Assembly (NCBI RefSeq): GCF_029227915.1
Contig: NC_079882.1
Location: 23,009,001-23,069,000 of the forward strand
Origin: Hydractinia symbiolongicarpus
Lineage: Eukaryota; Cnidaria; Hydrozoa; Anthoathecata; Hydractiniidae
Length of the DNA stretch: 60,000 bases
Direction of reading: 5' to 3'
Within the stretch, counting starts at the first letter, position 1. Every line of letters starts with the position of its first letter. Below are positions 26,401 to 38,195 of this stretch, one piece after another. The translations under genes and the position numbers were made by a program. The notes under the pieces were generated by a model. That model worked only from the letters and a program-made list of their open reading frames with translations, had not been told where the DNA came from and ran no database searches.

Positions 26401-29400
26401 AAATTACAGGGGTTTTAGAAAATAAAGCTTGGATAACAGAGACAACAATACCTCTAATTTGTATCGTTAAGAAAAAACAGCGTGTCTCAAGACCCATTCA
26501 GTACATTGCATTTAATTAAATGATTACGGATACGTTTAATATTCAACAGCGAATAAAAACACGTTCCAGGATAACATTAACACAAAAATAAAAAAAATAC
26601 CGAGACAAAATTATAAAGATGGGAGAACAAAATGATCAAGAAGAAATAGGTCTGATATTATTTTAAATCAGAGATAGATTTATAATGTGATGATTCTAAT
26701 GATAGAAGTGTCAAAAAGCTAGCCTTTAATTTCATTAGGAAGTGACTTGATTTAATTACCGTTGTTTGTATTTTAGAATCATATCAAGCATCTCAAAGGT
26801 ATAATAGCAATGGAAAACGCAAACAGAGAAGATACAGGACGACTTTTACTCAGTTCCAACTTGACGAGTTGGAAAGGGCTTTCGATAAAACGCATTACCC
26901 TGATGTTTTCATGAGAGAAGAGTTGGCTATGAGGATAAGTCTTACTGAAGCTAGAGTCCAGGTTTGTACTTTTTTACATTATATTGACCAAACATTTGTT
27001 CGGTTTGATAGGTATTTGATAGAAATCACAAAAATTTAAACATCCTTTGAATTCGAATTGGCTACTCAAAGGTTTTTTATTTTTATTGAAGCGCGTTTAT
27101 AGCTACACTTCCAATGTTTTATCTTAAGCTAGTGTTCTTTCGTCAGTTAAATCGTATATTATTTCAAATGTGATCAATGAGACAATCCTTAGGAGATGCG
27201 CTATCAAATTGAATTTCCAAACCTGTCCTCCTTAAAAGAGTTCAATAGCATATATCTGAAATCCCAAGAACCAAAATTTGTGCTTACTTATCCATCTCAA
27301 ATATTTCATTTTTCCTAACTTTTTGGGGTTTTTTAATCCTTTAATTGAGAAATAAAAAATATTTCTTGTTGGACAAAATTCTAATTGAACAAAATGGCGA
27401 ATACTGATAAGAATTTTTGTTAATCAAGTTTCATATGATAAGATATGCAGCCATCCTGTTTTGTTTAAAACAGACTTTACTTACTAGAGCCAGTTGTTTT
27501 TTGCAGTAAAATAAAAACCAAAATTCCTTATTTAGAGACTTTTGTACTCAAAGCAGAATTTAAAACGATAGTTTGATACAAATGTGATCAGATGTTTTGC
27601 GAGCATGCGCTGTGATAGGTGGCAAAAATAAGTTTTGCAAACAGTATTTTTAGGCTAAGGTTAAAAAGAGAGAAATTAAGATAGATGCATTTGTAGGCGA
27701 GAAGATGCATTGAAAAAACAACAAAACAAGAAAATTAGTGTTGAGAGAAAACATTGAACGAGAGAACGCAAACAAACAAACAACTTCGAAACAGTTGATA
27801 TCAAAATTTTAGATACACGGAAAATAAATCGAAATTTGTGTTCAAATAACTAAAAAACTGTCGCTACCAATTATTCACTTTTCCTATATTTGTAAAGTGG
27901 ATTTCTTTTAAAAATTCATTATAAGGAGAAAGGCTGCTTTAACAATTTTCTTAATTATACCAAACTAAACTAAATGTAAATCTCAAAATAAGGTTCTAGG
28001 TATCTAACTAGACTTATCTATCTGTTTTTCCGCATAATATTTGGCGTGAAATATCCATATTGTCAGCTTTTTTGGAAATGTTTACAAATACATTACTCAT
28101 AGCCTAATTTTTTTGTTTTCGCAAATCGGTTTCTCAATTAAGGGATTAGATTGTTTTCGAAAGTGGTGATGAAGCAGGCAGTTTCTTGAATGCCTTCACG
28201 AAAGACACAATAGCACATCCTTCTCAAATTTGTTTAATTGTGTATGCTTTAAAAAATAATGTGAATTTTTGATGACGAAAAAACTGGTGGCGAGACGACA
28301 GAGTAAAAAAAAATACCATATTCTTATGCAACCTTTATGATTCTGAAAACTTAAACTTATTCCTAAATATTTTCTCACATATTCTTAAGCAGCGCTAATC
28401 TCATGGGATTAAAAAAGAAGGAATCAGAGCCGTAACCATATACCCACAATAAAAAAGTCAAGATTGTGAATTTATGGACCTTCTTTCGTATGATGTACGT
28501 TGGGGCCTTCATAGTTTATTTTTTAAACCATCCAGATTTGTTACAATGTTAAATGTTAATTCTGTAGTCGTAAAATTTTACGACTACAGAATTACAGTTC
28601 TTTCAAAAAAAACGAAAATATACCATTAAATTGCGTATGAAGTAATCAAACTTAGACTCGTGTGTACCTTTCTTGTCTTTGTTTTTTTTGAGGAGGAAGA
28701 AGGGGCTGTACCCTAGGTCTATGGAAATAAGTCACACCCTGATCATTCACGTACCATTAGCCAATTTAAGTTAACACAGTGGAATGTTAAAGCATATGAA
28801 TTAGCGATAGAGACTAAAGGCAATCATTTTAAATCGTTTAAGTCAGTTCGAGTTATTATTTATTTTAATTGATTTTTAAGTTTCACTAGTTTCATGTTAT
28901 ATCGATAGATTTCCAAAAACCGCATAGACGCCAAGGATCATATGGAAAAACAAAAAGATAAATGAATTCGTTTATTGGATAAAAAAGTTTCGAAAGTAAA
29001 ATTAAAATCTCTCTTCTGTTTATTGCTCACATCAAATCACATTAGTCATTTTCAAAGTTAATGATGTCAATTAATTCTGTCAAAACATCAGATTACGCAT
29101 ATAATTGAAAATGTCATGAAAAGTTATGAATGCATTTTTGTCTCAAATATTTCATAATAAAAATTGGCGCTAAATTATTTCGCTACACACACGTGGTAAA
29201 ATTTGTTTTTGTAACCATTCTCAGACGGGAATATATCTTATACATGATTCCATGCGGAATAAATGCTCCAACCCACTTTATAAGCAATCAAACTTTCAAA
29301 GAGATAAGGAACAAGATAGCAGAAACATGGCAACATTTCGTTGTCAATAGTATGCACACGAACAGTATGTTTTAAATGGTAATAAATTCACGAAGCTATT

Positions 29401-31152
29401 ACAATGTGGTTTCAGATATGAACTAAACACAAAAGCTATGTCAAATTCAAGCACCTTATCGCTCTTCTTGCTCCGCCCCTAATTTAAAACAGACTTTTGC
29501 TACGTGGCTCCATAGGCGTGTTTCTTAGGGGCGTTTTCAGGGGGCGTTCCCTTGGGGTGCTTTTTTTGTTTATAGTCAATCTCCCTGTGCTATCCCCATT
29601 TACACAGAGTGCAAAAAATTAACGACATTAACCCTGATAGCGGAGGGTAAACATTCTTTAATTTAAATAATAATAGATTTGAAAAAACACCGTTTTAAAA
29701 AATTATTTTTCCTGCAAAGTAAATAAATATCTATCTAATCTATCTTATATGTCCGAGGTCATATTTTAGTACTTCTATGGTTATTTCAAACCGAACACAT
29801 CCATATTGCTTGCTTATGTCCTACATTTTCTTCTTTTTAAACTGCACGATTCAATGGAATCGTGCAGTTTCAGTTATTCTAGCAGTTACAGTTCCTAAAA
29901 GCGCTAGTACCAAGTTTTATCGCATAAGAGGTCTCTTTCGTTATGTTTGGGTAGTGGGTCCATTTAACCATTCCTTCCCTTTTCTCCGTCTCCAGCTTTT
30001 CAGAGACACCAAAATGACTAGCCTAAATAGGCTGAAACACTGGTAAATAAAAATTCAATAAGGATGCACTAAATATGTGATTGTGAACTACAGTTTGTCA
30101 AATGAGATTGATTGACGAATCAAGTTACGTCATTGCATGCAGGAGTAGAATTAGGTGCCTCCTTACTGCTTTTATCAACTGGTATTACCACTATTATCAA
30201 CCATACATCTGAAATCCTTAAGATTAAAATATTCTCGTCGTAAGACGAAACAAGGCAATTCCGAATGGAGACAATCTTTAAGTACATCTTTGTAATGCTT
30301 ATAAAAGCTTTTTCGCAAATCAGGCAGGATATTCAAATCGGCATTATTTGAAGTCTTACCGAAATGATTGCAATCTGTAGCAGCGACTCCTTTATCTTAT
30401 TTCAGAAAATTAGGGCTGTTATTAAGGGATATTCAATAATCTAAGCAACGCATGTCATGATTGAAAATCATTTGTCAAAATACGTTTAGCTAATTACACG
30501 AGTGGCATCGTCGTTAAAGAGCAACGTTAATTGAACGTTTTCATGGTGATAGTGAAGTTTTATTAAAATAGATGAAAATCCGCTTTAATCGTACGGATTG
30601 AACTTTTATCTTAACAAATTTGTTCTGTTGCATCATTGCTTATAAAAAACTTGACTTACATGTCAAATGTTCCAGCAATCCGTTAACTGTGTCAATAATT
30701 GTACCTTATAGGTGTGGTTCCAAAACAGAAGAGCCAAGTGGAGAAAACGTGAAAAAAATATCCAAAATTCATTTCATCCTAACCCGCAAAGTAACAGTAT
30801 AAACTGCGACGTCACAAGTCCATTTCATTCTATCCAATCAAACACAAAACTAACGCAGCAACGACCACCTTTAGCGGGTCACATACCTGCTTTATCACAT
30901 CACAGTCCGTATCAACAATGGACACAATATTACTCTCAAACAAACTCACCGTATCCTCAATATCCTGATTATCAAACCTCAGGGCAAATGCCTGGCTATC
31001 CACGTCCCCCAGGGTATCCTTACCACGCACCGCCCAATGTGTCTCGGATGTCAGTTTCGTCTGACGAACTGCAGACAGAGACTCCGTATGCTGCTGGACA
31101 GTCGTCATTCACTAATCTAAAAACACCAGGAGGTCAATTAATTTACGCTTAA
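17471..31152 (+). CDS. Paired-like (aristaless/ARX-type, Q50) homeobox transcription factor, 3 exons
   Basis: Coding exons are 17471-17795, 26777-26961 and 30712-31152; phases agree and all introns are GT-AG, giving 316 aa. The ATG at 17471 is preceded by an in-frame TAA at 17459. Residues 125-184 are a homeodomain starting [20 protein letters not shown], with the invariant W48, F49, N51 and R53 and glutamine at position 50. The intron after VQ (homeodomain 46/47) is the site commonly interrupted in paired-class genes. [17 protein letters not shown] and WRKREK match aristaless/ARX proteins best by eye, with ALX and DRGX next. Residues 56-67 are a Thr/Ser run; residues 187-280 are rich in Pro, Tyr, Gln and Ser, as in activation regions. 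I see no paired domain, no eh1-like octapeptide and no C-terminal OAR motif, so exact orthology is open. It would act in the nucleus on TAAT-type sites. Confidence 0.95.
17796..26776 (+). other. Intron 1 of the homeobox gene (about 9 kb)
   Basis: The donor is TTTAG/GTAAGA and the acceptor TTTTAG/AATC. Inside I see A+T-rich sequence, a dispersed repeat at 20168-20282 and poly-T/(CAA)n tracts near 23400-23470. No nested gene could be supported; the open frames (18153-18422, 22318-22551 and others) have no recognisable domain. Long introns in developmental genes often hold enhancers, but I cannot point to one. Confidence 0.75.
20168..20282 (+). repeat. Dispersed repeat, copy 1
   Basis: Shares GGGTCCTAGTGCATTTAAA, then GAGCTACGAAAG-like and ACCACAGCAA-like blocks, in the same order with the copy at 38450-38567. 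No coding potential was seen; it is probably a short interspersed element or MITE, with ends not resolved. Confidence 0.7.
28557..28594. repeat. 38-bp perfect palindrome
   Basis: The centre is GTCGTAAAATTTTACGAC, and perfect symmetry extends outward through CTGTA/TACAG and AATT to the flanking T/A pair. There is no spacer, so it could extrude as a cruciform or fold into a hairpin in RNA. It lies in intron 2 of the homeobox gene. Confidence 0.9.
29839..29870. repeat. Perfect 14-bp hairpin with 4-nt loop
   Basis: AAACTGCACGATTC pairs exactly with GAATCGTGCAGTTT across the loop AATG. It also lies within intron 2 of the homeobox gene. Confidence 0.85.
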
Positions 31153-31253
31153 CGACATCGCAGTAGGATCTCTAGAAACAGACCGAAAATCTGCTTTTGA
31201 CATATCACGTGGTATGATATAGTGAAAGAAATATAAAAGTAGTATTAAATGAC

Positions 31254-31259
31254 AATAAA
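31254..31259 (+). terminator. Poly(A) signal AATAAA of the homeobox gene
   Basis: A canonical AATAAA about 100 nt after the stop codon, in an A-rich context. A second AATAAA near 31415 is an alternative. Confidence 0.55.
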
Positions 31260-31858
31260 AAAATGCCACTGAGAATATTAGTTAGTCAAAGTGAAGATAT
31301 TACGTTCCAAAAACGTTTACTTTTAGCAACATATTTTTAAAAATAAACCTTTTTTGTTGTTGTTTACGTAGCTATATGTGAAGTAGTTACACATTACAAC
31401 TCATTTTTTTTAAAAATAAAGAAAAAGAATTAGCTGGCTTATGGAGTAAAATACTGTTCATGTGGATCTGATGAGGGCCCATAATTGGATCTTTTCGTCT
31501 ATTTGTTCGCGAGACTCCATACTCGGCATTGCTTTTAAATACTAGTTGCGCAGAATTCATGAAAGGCTAGGGCGATACCTAGGGCGAAAATAATATATAT
31601 CCTTCTAATTCGGAATATTTATCTTTCTTACGCATAACAAAATCTCTTGTGTACACTTCACAGACAATAGTTGGAGTATAGTTTTATTTGTTCAGTTGTT
31701 CCTGCATATATATTGTTAAGTTTTCAGCAGGGTATGTATGTAAGATATCATATAGAATGTGAATATAAAACGTTTTTTATAGTTTTTAGTTTTCGTTAAT
31801 ATTGTATCTAGTATATGAAATACATTTTTATTTGAAGGAAAAGATATCTGACACCTTA

Positions 31859-32418
31859 TCTTCTCTATAATAATAACCGTTGTCTGTCTGTCTGTCGGCG
31901 AAAACTGAGTCCATGATAAACCACGCATAAACCACATCTTTAAGCTACAAATAACAACGGGATGTATTTTTATCGACATAGCAACGACTATCCGATTTTT
32001 TCATATTTCTCCAACGTAAACATAAACTCTTCGATTAATCATAGTTCTTAAAATGAAAGACCGTTTTATTGACAACAGGCTTTTGTTTTCTCACCGGAAA
32101 ATCCTGCTACTTTTAGGTATTTCCCCCTGGAGTAGCCTTGTTGGTTCCTAAGACAATTACAAACTCGATCACGATTGGACTTAACAATCGCCTGATTCAA
32201 AGTCGGTGCCTTATTCATTAGGCCATGTGATCGTATCAAGATATGCGTCGTGTTGTGTTTCCTTGCGTGGAGCAGGTTGGTACAAAACTCTTCTTTGCGG
32301 TAGGCATAACCGTATTTTGTCTGTTTTTTCGCAAGAAAAACGTCGTGCTACGGAAACACGAAATGCGATACATAAAGGACTGACAAAGCCGTGGATTTAT
32401 CTAAGGGCTACCAACTAG
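31859..32418 (+). mobile_element. Longer Helitron-like non-autonomous copy (about 560 bp)
   Basis: The 5' part reads TCTCTATAATAATAACC then TGTCTGTCTGTCTGTC. The 3' part reads GCTACGGAAACACG, then a decayed hairpin (CCGTGGATTTATCTAAGG), then GCTACCAACTAG followed by T. The interior is unrelated to the short copies and includes a tRNA-like stretch. The exact 5' base is uncertain (31859 or 31862), and the whole could be two juxtaposed fragments. Confidence 0.6.
32161..32228 (-). repeat. tRNA-like relic, possible SINE head
   Basis: The minus strand has a good box A-like motif, TGGCCTAATGAATAAGG, then CTTTGAATCAGG resembling an anticodon arm, then a poor box B-like GTTAAGTCCAATC. Stem pairing is broken at several positions, so a functional tRNA is unlikely. 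A tRNA-derived SINE head captured inside the surrounding Helitron-like copy fits better. Confidence 0.4.
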
Positions 32419-32539
32419 TCTCTTAATAACAGCAGTGTTCTGTGTGTTCAAAACGGTTGCGCAAAGCTTATAAGAAATTCCCCCGATTTTTACGGACTTT
32501 GTTTTGTTTTCACGTAGCTTAATTTCGGATTACGGCAGA

Positions 32540-32830
32540 ACCCGGTTTTTTTAGTTGGAATTGTAACTATCTAACTCGCTCTTTGGCTACAAGTAGCTGC
32601 AACAAAATTCTTAATAAATAATTCTTATGCTAAATGCAGTTAGTTAGCTACACCTTTTAAAGTTTCTGAGTGTTTATTTAAGCTGGAAGAGGTAACAACG
32701 CACTGTTTTCTGTGTTTTTATTTTAACTCAAGTTGCGATTAAGTTTTTTTAAGGGTATTATGCCTACATGGATGTGCAACATGGTTTACCTGTACTAAGC
32801 GCTTAACCTGGATTAACGGCGGACTAACGA
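32540..32830 (+). repeat. Second copy of the 800-1500 repeat
   Basis: Shares, in order, AGCTGCAACAAA/TTCTTAAT-like text, GCTAAATGCAGTT, AGCTGGA-GAGGTAA, GTGTTTTTATTT, and one unit of the tandem core (GGGTATTATGCCTACATGG, then GCAACATGGTTTACCTGTAC). Confidence 0.7.
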
Positions 32831-34947
32831 ATAAGTGAAGCGGGATTTCCTGCAAGTCATTGCTGGAAAAGGAGTTTCGTGACGATTCTGCACGGAACCA
32901 TTCTAGGAGCACGCACCGACGTTGCGCATTAGTGTTTAGGGCAAGTCCGTCAGGACGAAAGGCTCTCGGATGAGTCGAAGCTGTGTTTTTTTGATAGCGC
33001 ATCCGGCAGCGACTTCGCTGTGCAATGGCCTGAAAATTTAGTGAACATCAAAAGTACTGTATCAAAAATATATTTAAATTTTAACAGGAAATTTGTACCT
33101 TTTAATAATTATTTGTACTCACAGATCAGGCGTACGATGCAATAAGTAAAATGTTCGACGTACGAAAAAAAGCCAACGTATCTACAAAAAGTTGTCGAAA
33201 TAATATTACTGTGAGACTTTCTCTAAAGATAATTATTTTCTTGACAGCTAATAGGCAACATTGGTGTGTTGTAAATGTTAAAAAAGGAACTAATTAATAG
33301 TTCACAGTGTCTTTTCTGTGTTACATGGCAGCGAAAACACGACAGAGTTAAACTTTGGCATAGATTTTTTAGAGACAAGGTTACGCGGAAGATTATCGAG
33401 GCAATGTAATCATCTTCAAGTTTCGAGCACTAATGAAGGAGATGGTGATTTAAGTTATGCTGGATAGGAATCTAAAAAGACAAAAGGATCCATTTACATT
33501 TGAATCTCCGCTATAGATCAGAACAGAATAAGAATTTCACATAAGATAATTGCTTGAAAGTTTAAAAAATTGTGTTTTCTCGATTTTTATTTTGTTTTAT
33601 AGGAATGTATACTAACATCTGATGAGCTGTAATTTCTCATTGTTAAAACTGTAGAGTTTGATAGAGTTATAATAACAGTACTTTTTGATCCAGCATGTAA
33701 TCTGGGGAACTTAAACATTAATTTACCTAACATAAGCACCAGCTTTTTAAACCAGAACAATGTGTGGCAAAGCTTGGAAATTGTGAAAGATATTTTGTGC
33801 AGAGTTTAATGTCACCCACTAACCAGAGGAGCTTTTTTATGTTGCTATAAACTTAAAAAAAACTAGTGAAAGAAGGGAAACTCGGGATGCTATTATGACC
33901 ATTTATTTTAGGATAAGATGGGGCACCATTCTATAGGATTTCAATCAACGTCGGATAATGAAAGTAATACACAGAACACCAACCTCTAACAGAGTAATAC
34001 TTATTCTTACCCAGTCTCTATAGATGTGTCTTAAATAATAAGAGACAATAAAAAGCATTAAATTGTATAAAATGTAGTCTAAAAATTCTGCGTGGTTTTT
34101 CATGCAGTTACACGGAACAATTACAGACTTATATTTTAATTTAAAACTCGGACAAATTAATACTTCGCAAAATAGAAAATGTTTTCGTCCTGTTTTCATA
34201 TGCCGAATATTTTTTATTTTTATACTAGCCGCTGTTACGAAAAGTTCTTATTTGAATAATAATTTACCGGTAGGGGGTGTTAATAAAATATACTCTATTA
34301 ACCATCTTGATATACCTGAACTCAAGCGCTCAGCCAGGTTCGCCTCCAGAGCGGAAGGTCTTGGGCTAAACGCCGGCCGAGTCATATCAAAGTCTATATC
34401 AGTGTGAACCGACCTTTTTTGCTTAACGTTCAGCATAAAAGTAGGATTGATATCTAAGGTGGTTGTCTAGGTAAGTCGCCATTGTATTTGCACGCCTAAC
34501 CTAGCTCAAATGGAAACTTTGAATGCACTAGAATCCCCTTCACAGGACCCTCATTGATAACAGTACCATTAGGAACTGGTTAGGCTACCCTGGATAAATA
34601 AAATAAAAGTAATAGTTCAAGCCTGGATTACCTATCTTCTTGAGGCATTTGTAAACCTAAGTTTTAGGTTTAATTTAAAAAATTCCCGGGTTGGAGACGA
34701 GAAAAAGACTAATGCTTTATACAGAACACAGTGTTAAGATAGATAACGAGTTATACTAAACAATAATTAATACTAATACAATTTAGTTCCAATGTTTCTG
34801 TATGGATGTTTGGATTTAAAGTACTAACGTGGTTTTAAATGTGTTTTTTGGGTAATACAATAAAATGTATTTGCTGGCAATTGGAAAAAAATCTAAGGAA
34901 ACTAATTGTAATAAATGCATAAAAAATCATAAAAAAATTACTTAAAA
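32831..34947. other. Intergenic, no gene seen
   Basis: No recognisable domain in the open frames. A G/C-richer segment at about 34320-34400 contains GGTTCGCCTCC, resembling an RNA polymerase III box B, but no convincing box A or cloverleaf accompanies it. Confidence 0.4.
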
Positions 34948-35060
34948 TCTCTTTAATAATAGACATCGTTTGTCTGTCTGTGCGCGAAAGACGCGTCCTA
35001 TTACGGAAACACGAACATTCTATATCTGCACGAAAGACCAAATGCGATATATTTTTACCG
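34948..35060 (+). mobile_element. 5' fragment of a Helitron-like copy
   Basis: Begins TCTCTTTAATAATAGAC directly after an A and continues TTTGTCTGTCTGTG, GCGAAAGACGCG and TATTACGGAAACACGAAC. It shares GATRTATTTTTAYCGAC with the 31859 copy. No hairpin/CTAG end was found downstream, so the right boundary is approximate. Confidence 0.55.
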
Positions 35061-36308
35061 ACTTTGTTTTGATCGCCCGCGTTGAGCAGCCAATTGTAAT
35101 GCCCGATTCTTTTAAAAAACCAATCCCACATTTTTGCAGCCACAACATGTGTCTCTCTCGCACACTATTGCAAACAACATCAAATTTTAGTAGTCAGCAA
35201 ACTTTAAAAATTTTTCTTTCCTTTTAGAGAAACCATGTTTTTAGATAAGGTATTTAAATCAACGAAAAAAATGAAGATATTTATAATAGGCTACTTGGGG
35301 TATTCACAACGGATCATCTATGCCTTTTGATAACAACCTCAAAGATACAAATCAATACAATCCAGGGAGTAATCAATGAGCTCAACTAGCTCTAAAGTTT
35401 TGACAGTTATGTGTTCAATTGGGACCACATTTTTGAATATCCTCACAGCCATAGTGAAGTTTCACACAAGGATTCGCCAGATAACGTGTAGCGTATAAAA
35501 ACAATCGAGCCCTACTCACCATGTAAACTTTTAGCCGTCAAACTTACTCTACGATCTCTGACTTCAAAATTGGCAATAAAACAATCCATGGCTATTGATA
35601 TCTTTGAATAGTGCGTTATTTTAACATAAAGTTAATACCTTCTTCGATTTTTGGAGAACTTTCAAAATCTTTTATTATATTCAATCAAATTCGGTACTTT
35701 CATCATACCGTAGTTGGTAGTGGCTGATGCAACATATTTAAGAACTTTTGATATATACTGTTTTTAATTTATGTCTAGTATGAAAATACATTACAACATA
35801 ACTTCACAAATAATACTGAGAACATAATACTAAATACAAAGACGCAAATGGAAATAGAGCATGTTAATATCGTGGTTCGTGGACTACACAAACAATAATT
35901 AAACATTACACTGTGGCGTACACAATAGACAACTTTATTGTAAAACATCAAAAACCGACAGCAAAAAAATAAATTACTTACACTTGTTTTACTTTGTATA
36001 TATACCGTTTATATACCGTTTCGCAGATTTAAATTATAAAGTGAATAAGTTTGATTCAGACTATTATTACACAAGTTCTTATGGTGTCAATACATTCACC
36101 CATAACTGGGCAGGCGATTTGAATTGGTTATGTCCTACGATTAGTTTGATTGGAAACGTTTTAAAACACGTAAAATATTCTCGTGCATTTAGAGTTTTAT
36201 TAGGGTCCATGTGGGAATCATCGTTTTGACCATTACTGACACACAATGGACATCACTTTGAAAATTTAGTTTTAAATTCTTATTTAAATCGGTATTTTTG
36301 TAGTTGCA
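35061..36308. other. Intergenic, no gene seen
   Basis: A+T-rich sequence with chance-length open frames only. Confidence 0.4.
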
Positions 36309-36466
36309 TTTAGCCGTACAGGCTTGATATCAGACACTTGCCTTCCTACTTGCCTTGCCTGTAAAATTCCCGTACGGGCATGATATGTGAGATTTGCCGT
36401 GAGGGCATGTTACGCGAAATTCGCCGTACGGCCTGGATGTATAATATTCGCCGTAGGGGCATGTAA
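36309..36466. repeat. Short tandem repeat, about 27-30-bp unit
   Basis: At least four diverged units built on ATTCGCCGTACGGGCATG, with the palindromic core CCGTACGG. The units become less similar toward the left. Confidence 0.65.
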
Positions 36467-36645
36467 ATGTACAAATATTTTTATACTTGTTGTTGTTATG
36501 CTAAAGTCGAAAATTACACTTTTATATGTTCTTAACGAGGCTATTCTCATGGCCCATATATTCTGTATTTAGATTATAAAAATATTGAGTCTGGGAAAAG
36601 TTGAGCGCTATTTAATTTCATTACACAGCCACGAAACTACCAATC

Positions 36646-37206
36646 TTGTTTAAAGCAGCTATTGTCGAAGGTACTCTGAAAAAATACCGTAGAGCTTGGC
36701 ACAAGTGGATTGAATGGTGCTTAAAATATTCCGAGGTCACTCACACTCGTTCTAAACAATTGTTTAATAAGTATAATTACATCTGCAACGTGTGGCATCA
36801 GATGGGGCCATATAACTGCTGGATTCTATTCTCTAAAATTAGGTAGTTAATTAGGGTTTGAAGGTGCTTAATGCTTTATAAAATTGAATGCATCTTAGAT
36901 TCATTTTATTATGTGTCCTCGGTTTTTCAGAATAAGCGAAATATTAGACATTAATTTTGCAAATGTGTAGCTTACCAATGATGGTTTCCAAATCTTAATT
37001 GAAAAGTGCAAAAAAAACTAATTACGCGAGGTGAACATCGTTTATATAGCGTACAGATAAGAAAACCAGTCCAGTGTTCTTTTTTTACGAGCACCTACGA
37101 AACATCAAAAATAATTCATACTCCAATTTTGGAGGCAGGGCAACTGCAGCAGCAAATGATGGAAGTATCAGACCGAGTAATTAGCAAGTATGGAAGGTGG
37201 TCTTAG
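36646..37206 (+). pseudogene. Broken tyrosine-recombinase (Crypton/DIRS-type) gene fragment
   Basis: The first segment (36646-36846) reads GTLKKYRRAWHKWIEWC, typical of the N-terminal SAM-like core-binding domain of transposon tyrosine recombinases. A second stretch from about 36970 carries LTNDGFQILIEKCKKN and then, in another frame, RGEHRLYSVQIRKP, as in the catalytic domain. The C-terminal motif region is split: GGRATAAANDG lies in one frame and VSDRVISKYGRWS in another, ending in a stop. There are thus at least two frame changes (one at an A-run near 37010, one near 37155), and the middle of the catalytic domain is missing. These enzymes move DNA circles by Arg/His/Tyr chemistry. Here the expected HSxR arginine is replaced and no catalytic tyrosine is seen. 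Which element class it came from cannot be told. Confidence 0.7.
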
Positions 37207-38047
37207 TTGGTGGTCTATTCTTCTAGAGATGGGTATATTAAAGATTGTAAAAGAAATTTCAAAGTATAAAAACATATAGGCATATAAGACAATCCTATAA
37301 TCCCAGCATTCAATTTGTACTACACGTTGCCATTACGAGAGTATATTCTTGGGCCAGAGGGTTATTTTTAACAAGAGCATGTGAATTTATAAATTAGGCT
37401 TTTCCCTTTTTTTAATATTTTATAAGTTGCTGGTATAACTACCTAAATCTTAGCCACACATGTAATTATGTGGTAATTTTACTTAAAAATTATAGCTTTT
37501 TGTTTTTGTTCTGCATTGTAGAAAGTCAGGTAGACTAAAAAATCGGATTAACTGGGGTATTATGGTGATTACAGACAAGTAAAATAAAACAAAACAGATT
37601 CTAAATCGAAATATTTCGATAAACTTTGTTCTTACAGATCACTTACAACTGTTTCCAAAATTTTGCGAATTTTTGTACATGTACATGTAAAATGTTATGA
37701 AAAAACAAAACAAAAAATTCACTGAATTTGATATGTTATAAAAAGTGAATAAAACAAAAAGCGTAAAGTCATGGAAATTAAATATAATACATGTGTTTAC
37801 AAATAATTTTCATTTATTTCTATGGTGAATAAATTGCATACGGTAAAAAACATGCCAAACATAGCTGGTCCTTTTTGTGCCTGGGCTTAAAGGGTGTTAT
37901 ATTTTCTCATCGTAGCATTTAAATGTAACTACGCCTAAAGGGCGTTACATATTTTTTTTTTATCGTAGCGTTAAAAGTGTTTGTTTGCTTGGGAGGAACT
38001 TTTTAATCTGTTATTGTCATTACACAATCAAAAAACGAGCTAGCAAG
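37207..38047. other. Intergenic, no gene seen
   Basis: A+T-rich sequence with no supported feature. Confidence 0.4.
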
Positions 38048-38195
38048 GGCGAATCTCCACAGGACGATTTTTACGACGATCGTCATAAATACTCGAGAGC
38101 TTGATGGGTCGCGATTTTGTCATGACGAAAAGTTAAATTGGTTTCTACTTTTCGTAACAAAAATCGTCGCGAATTTCATCTAGTGGAGATTCGGC
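38048..38195. mobile_element. Short MITE-like element, about 148 bp
   Basis: The ends GGCGAATCTCCAC (left) and GTGGAGATTCGGC (right) are inverted with one mismatch. Inside, ACGATTTTTACGACGATCG on the left mirrors CGTCGCGA/ACAAAAATCG on the right, giving a long imperfect foldback. No target duplication was established. Confidence 0.6.

Larger units (their letters stand above)
26962..30711 (+). other. Intron 2 of the homeobox gene (3.75 kb)
   Basis: Donor CAG/GTTTGT, acceptor TTATAG/GTG. It holds a 38-bp perfect palindrome and a 14-bp perfect hairpin (listed separately), plus a short G/C-rich patch at about 29470-29560. No nested gene was recognised. Confidence 0.75.

Noticed and set aside
30830-31108. 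92-codon - strand frame opposite homeobox exon 3
   Set aside because: Antisense shadow of the real coding exon.
34320-34400. Possible tRNA or SINE from GGTTCGCCTCC and flanking G/C-rich text
   Set aside because: No matching box A at the right distance and no cloverleaf could be folded by eye; left as plain intergenic sequence.
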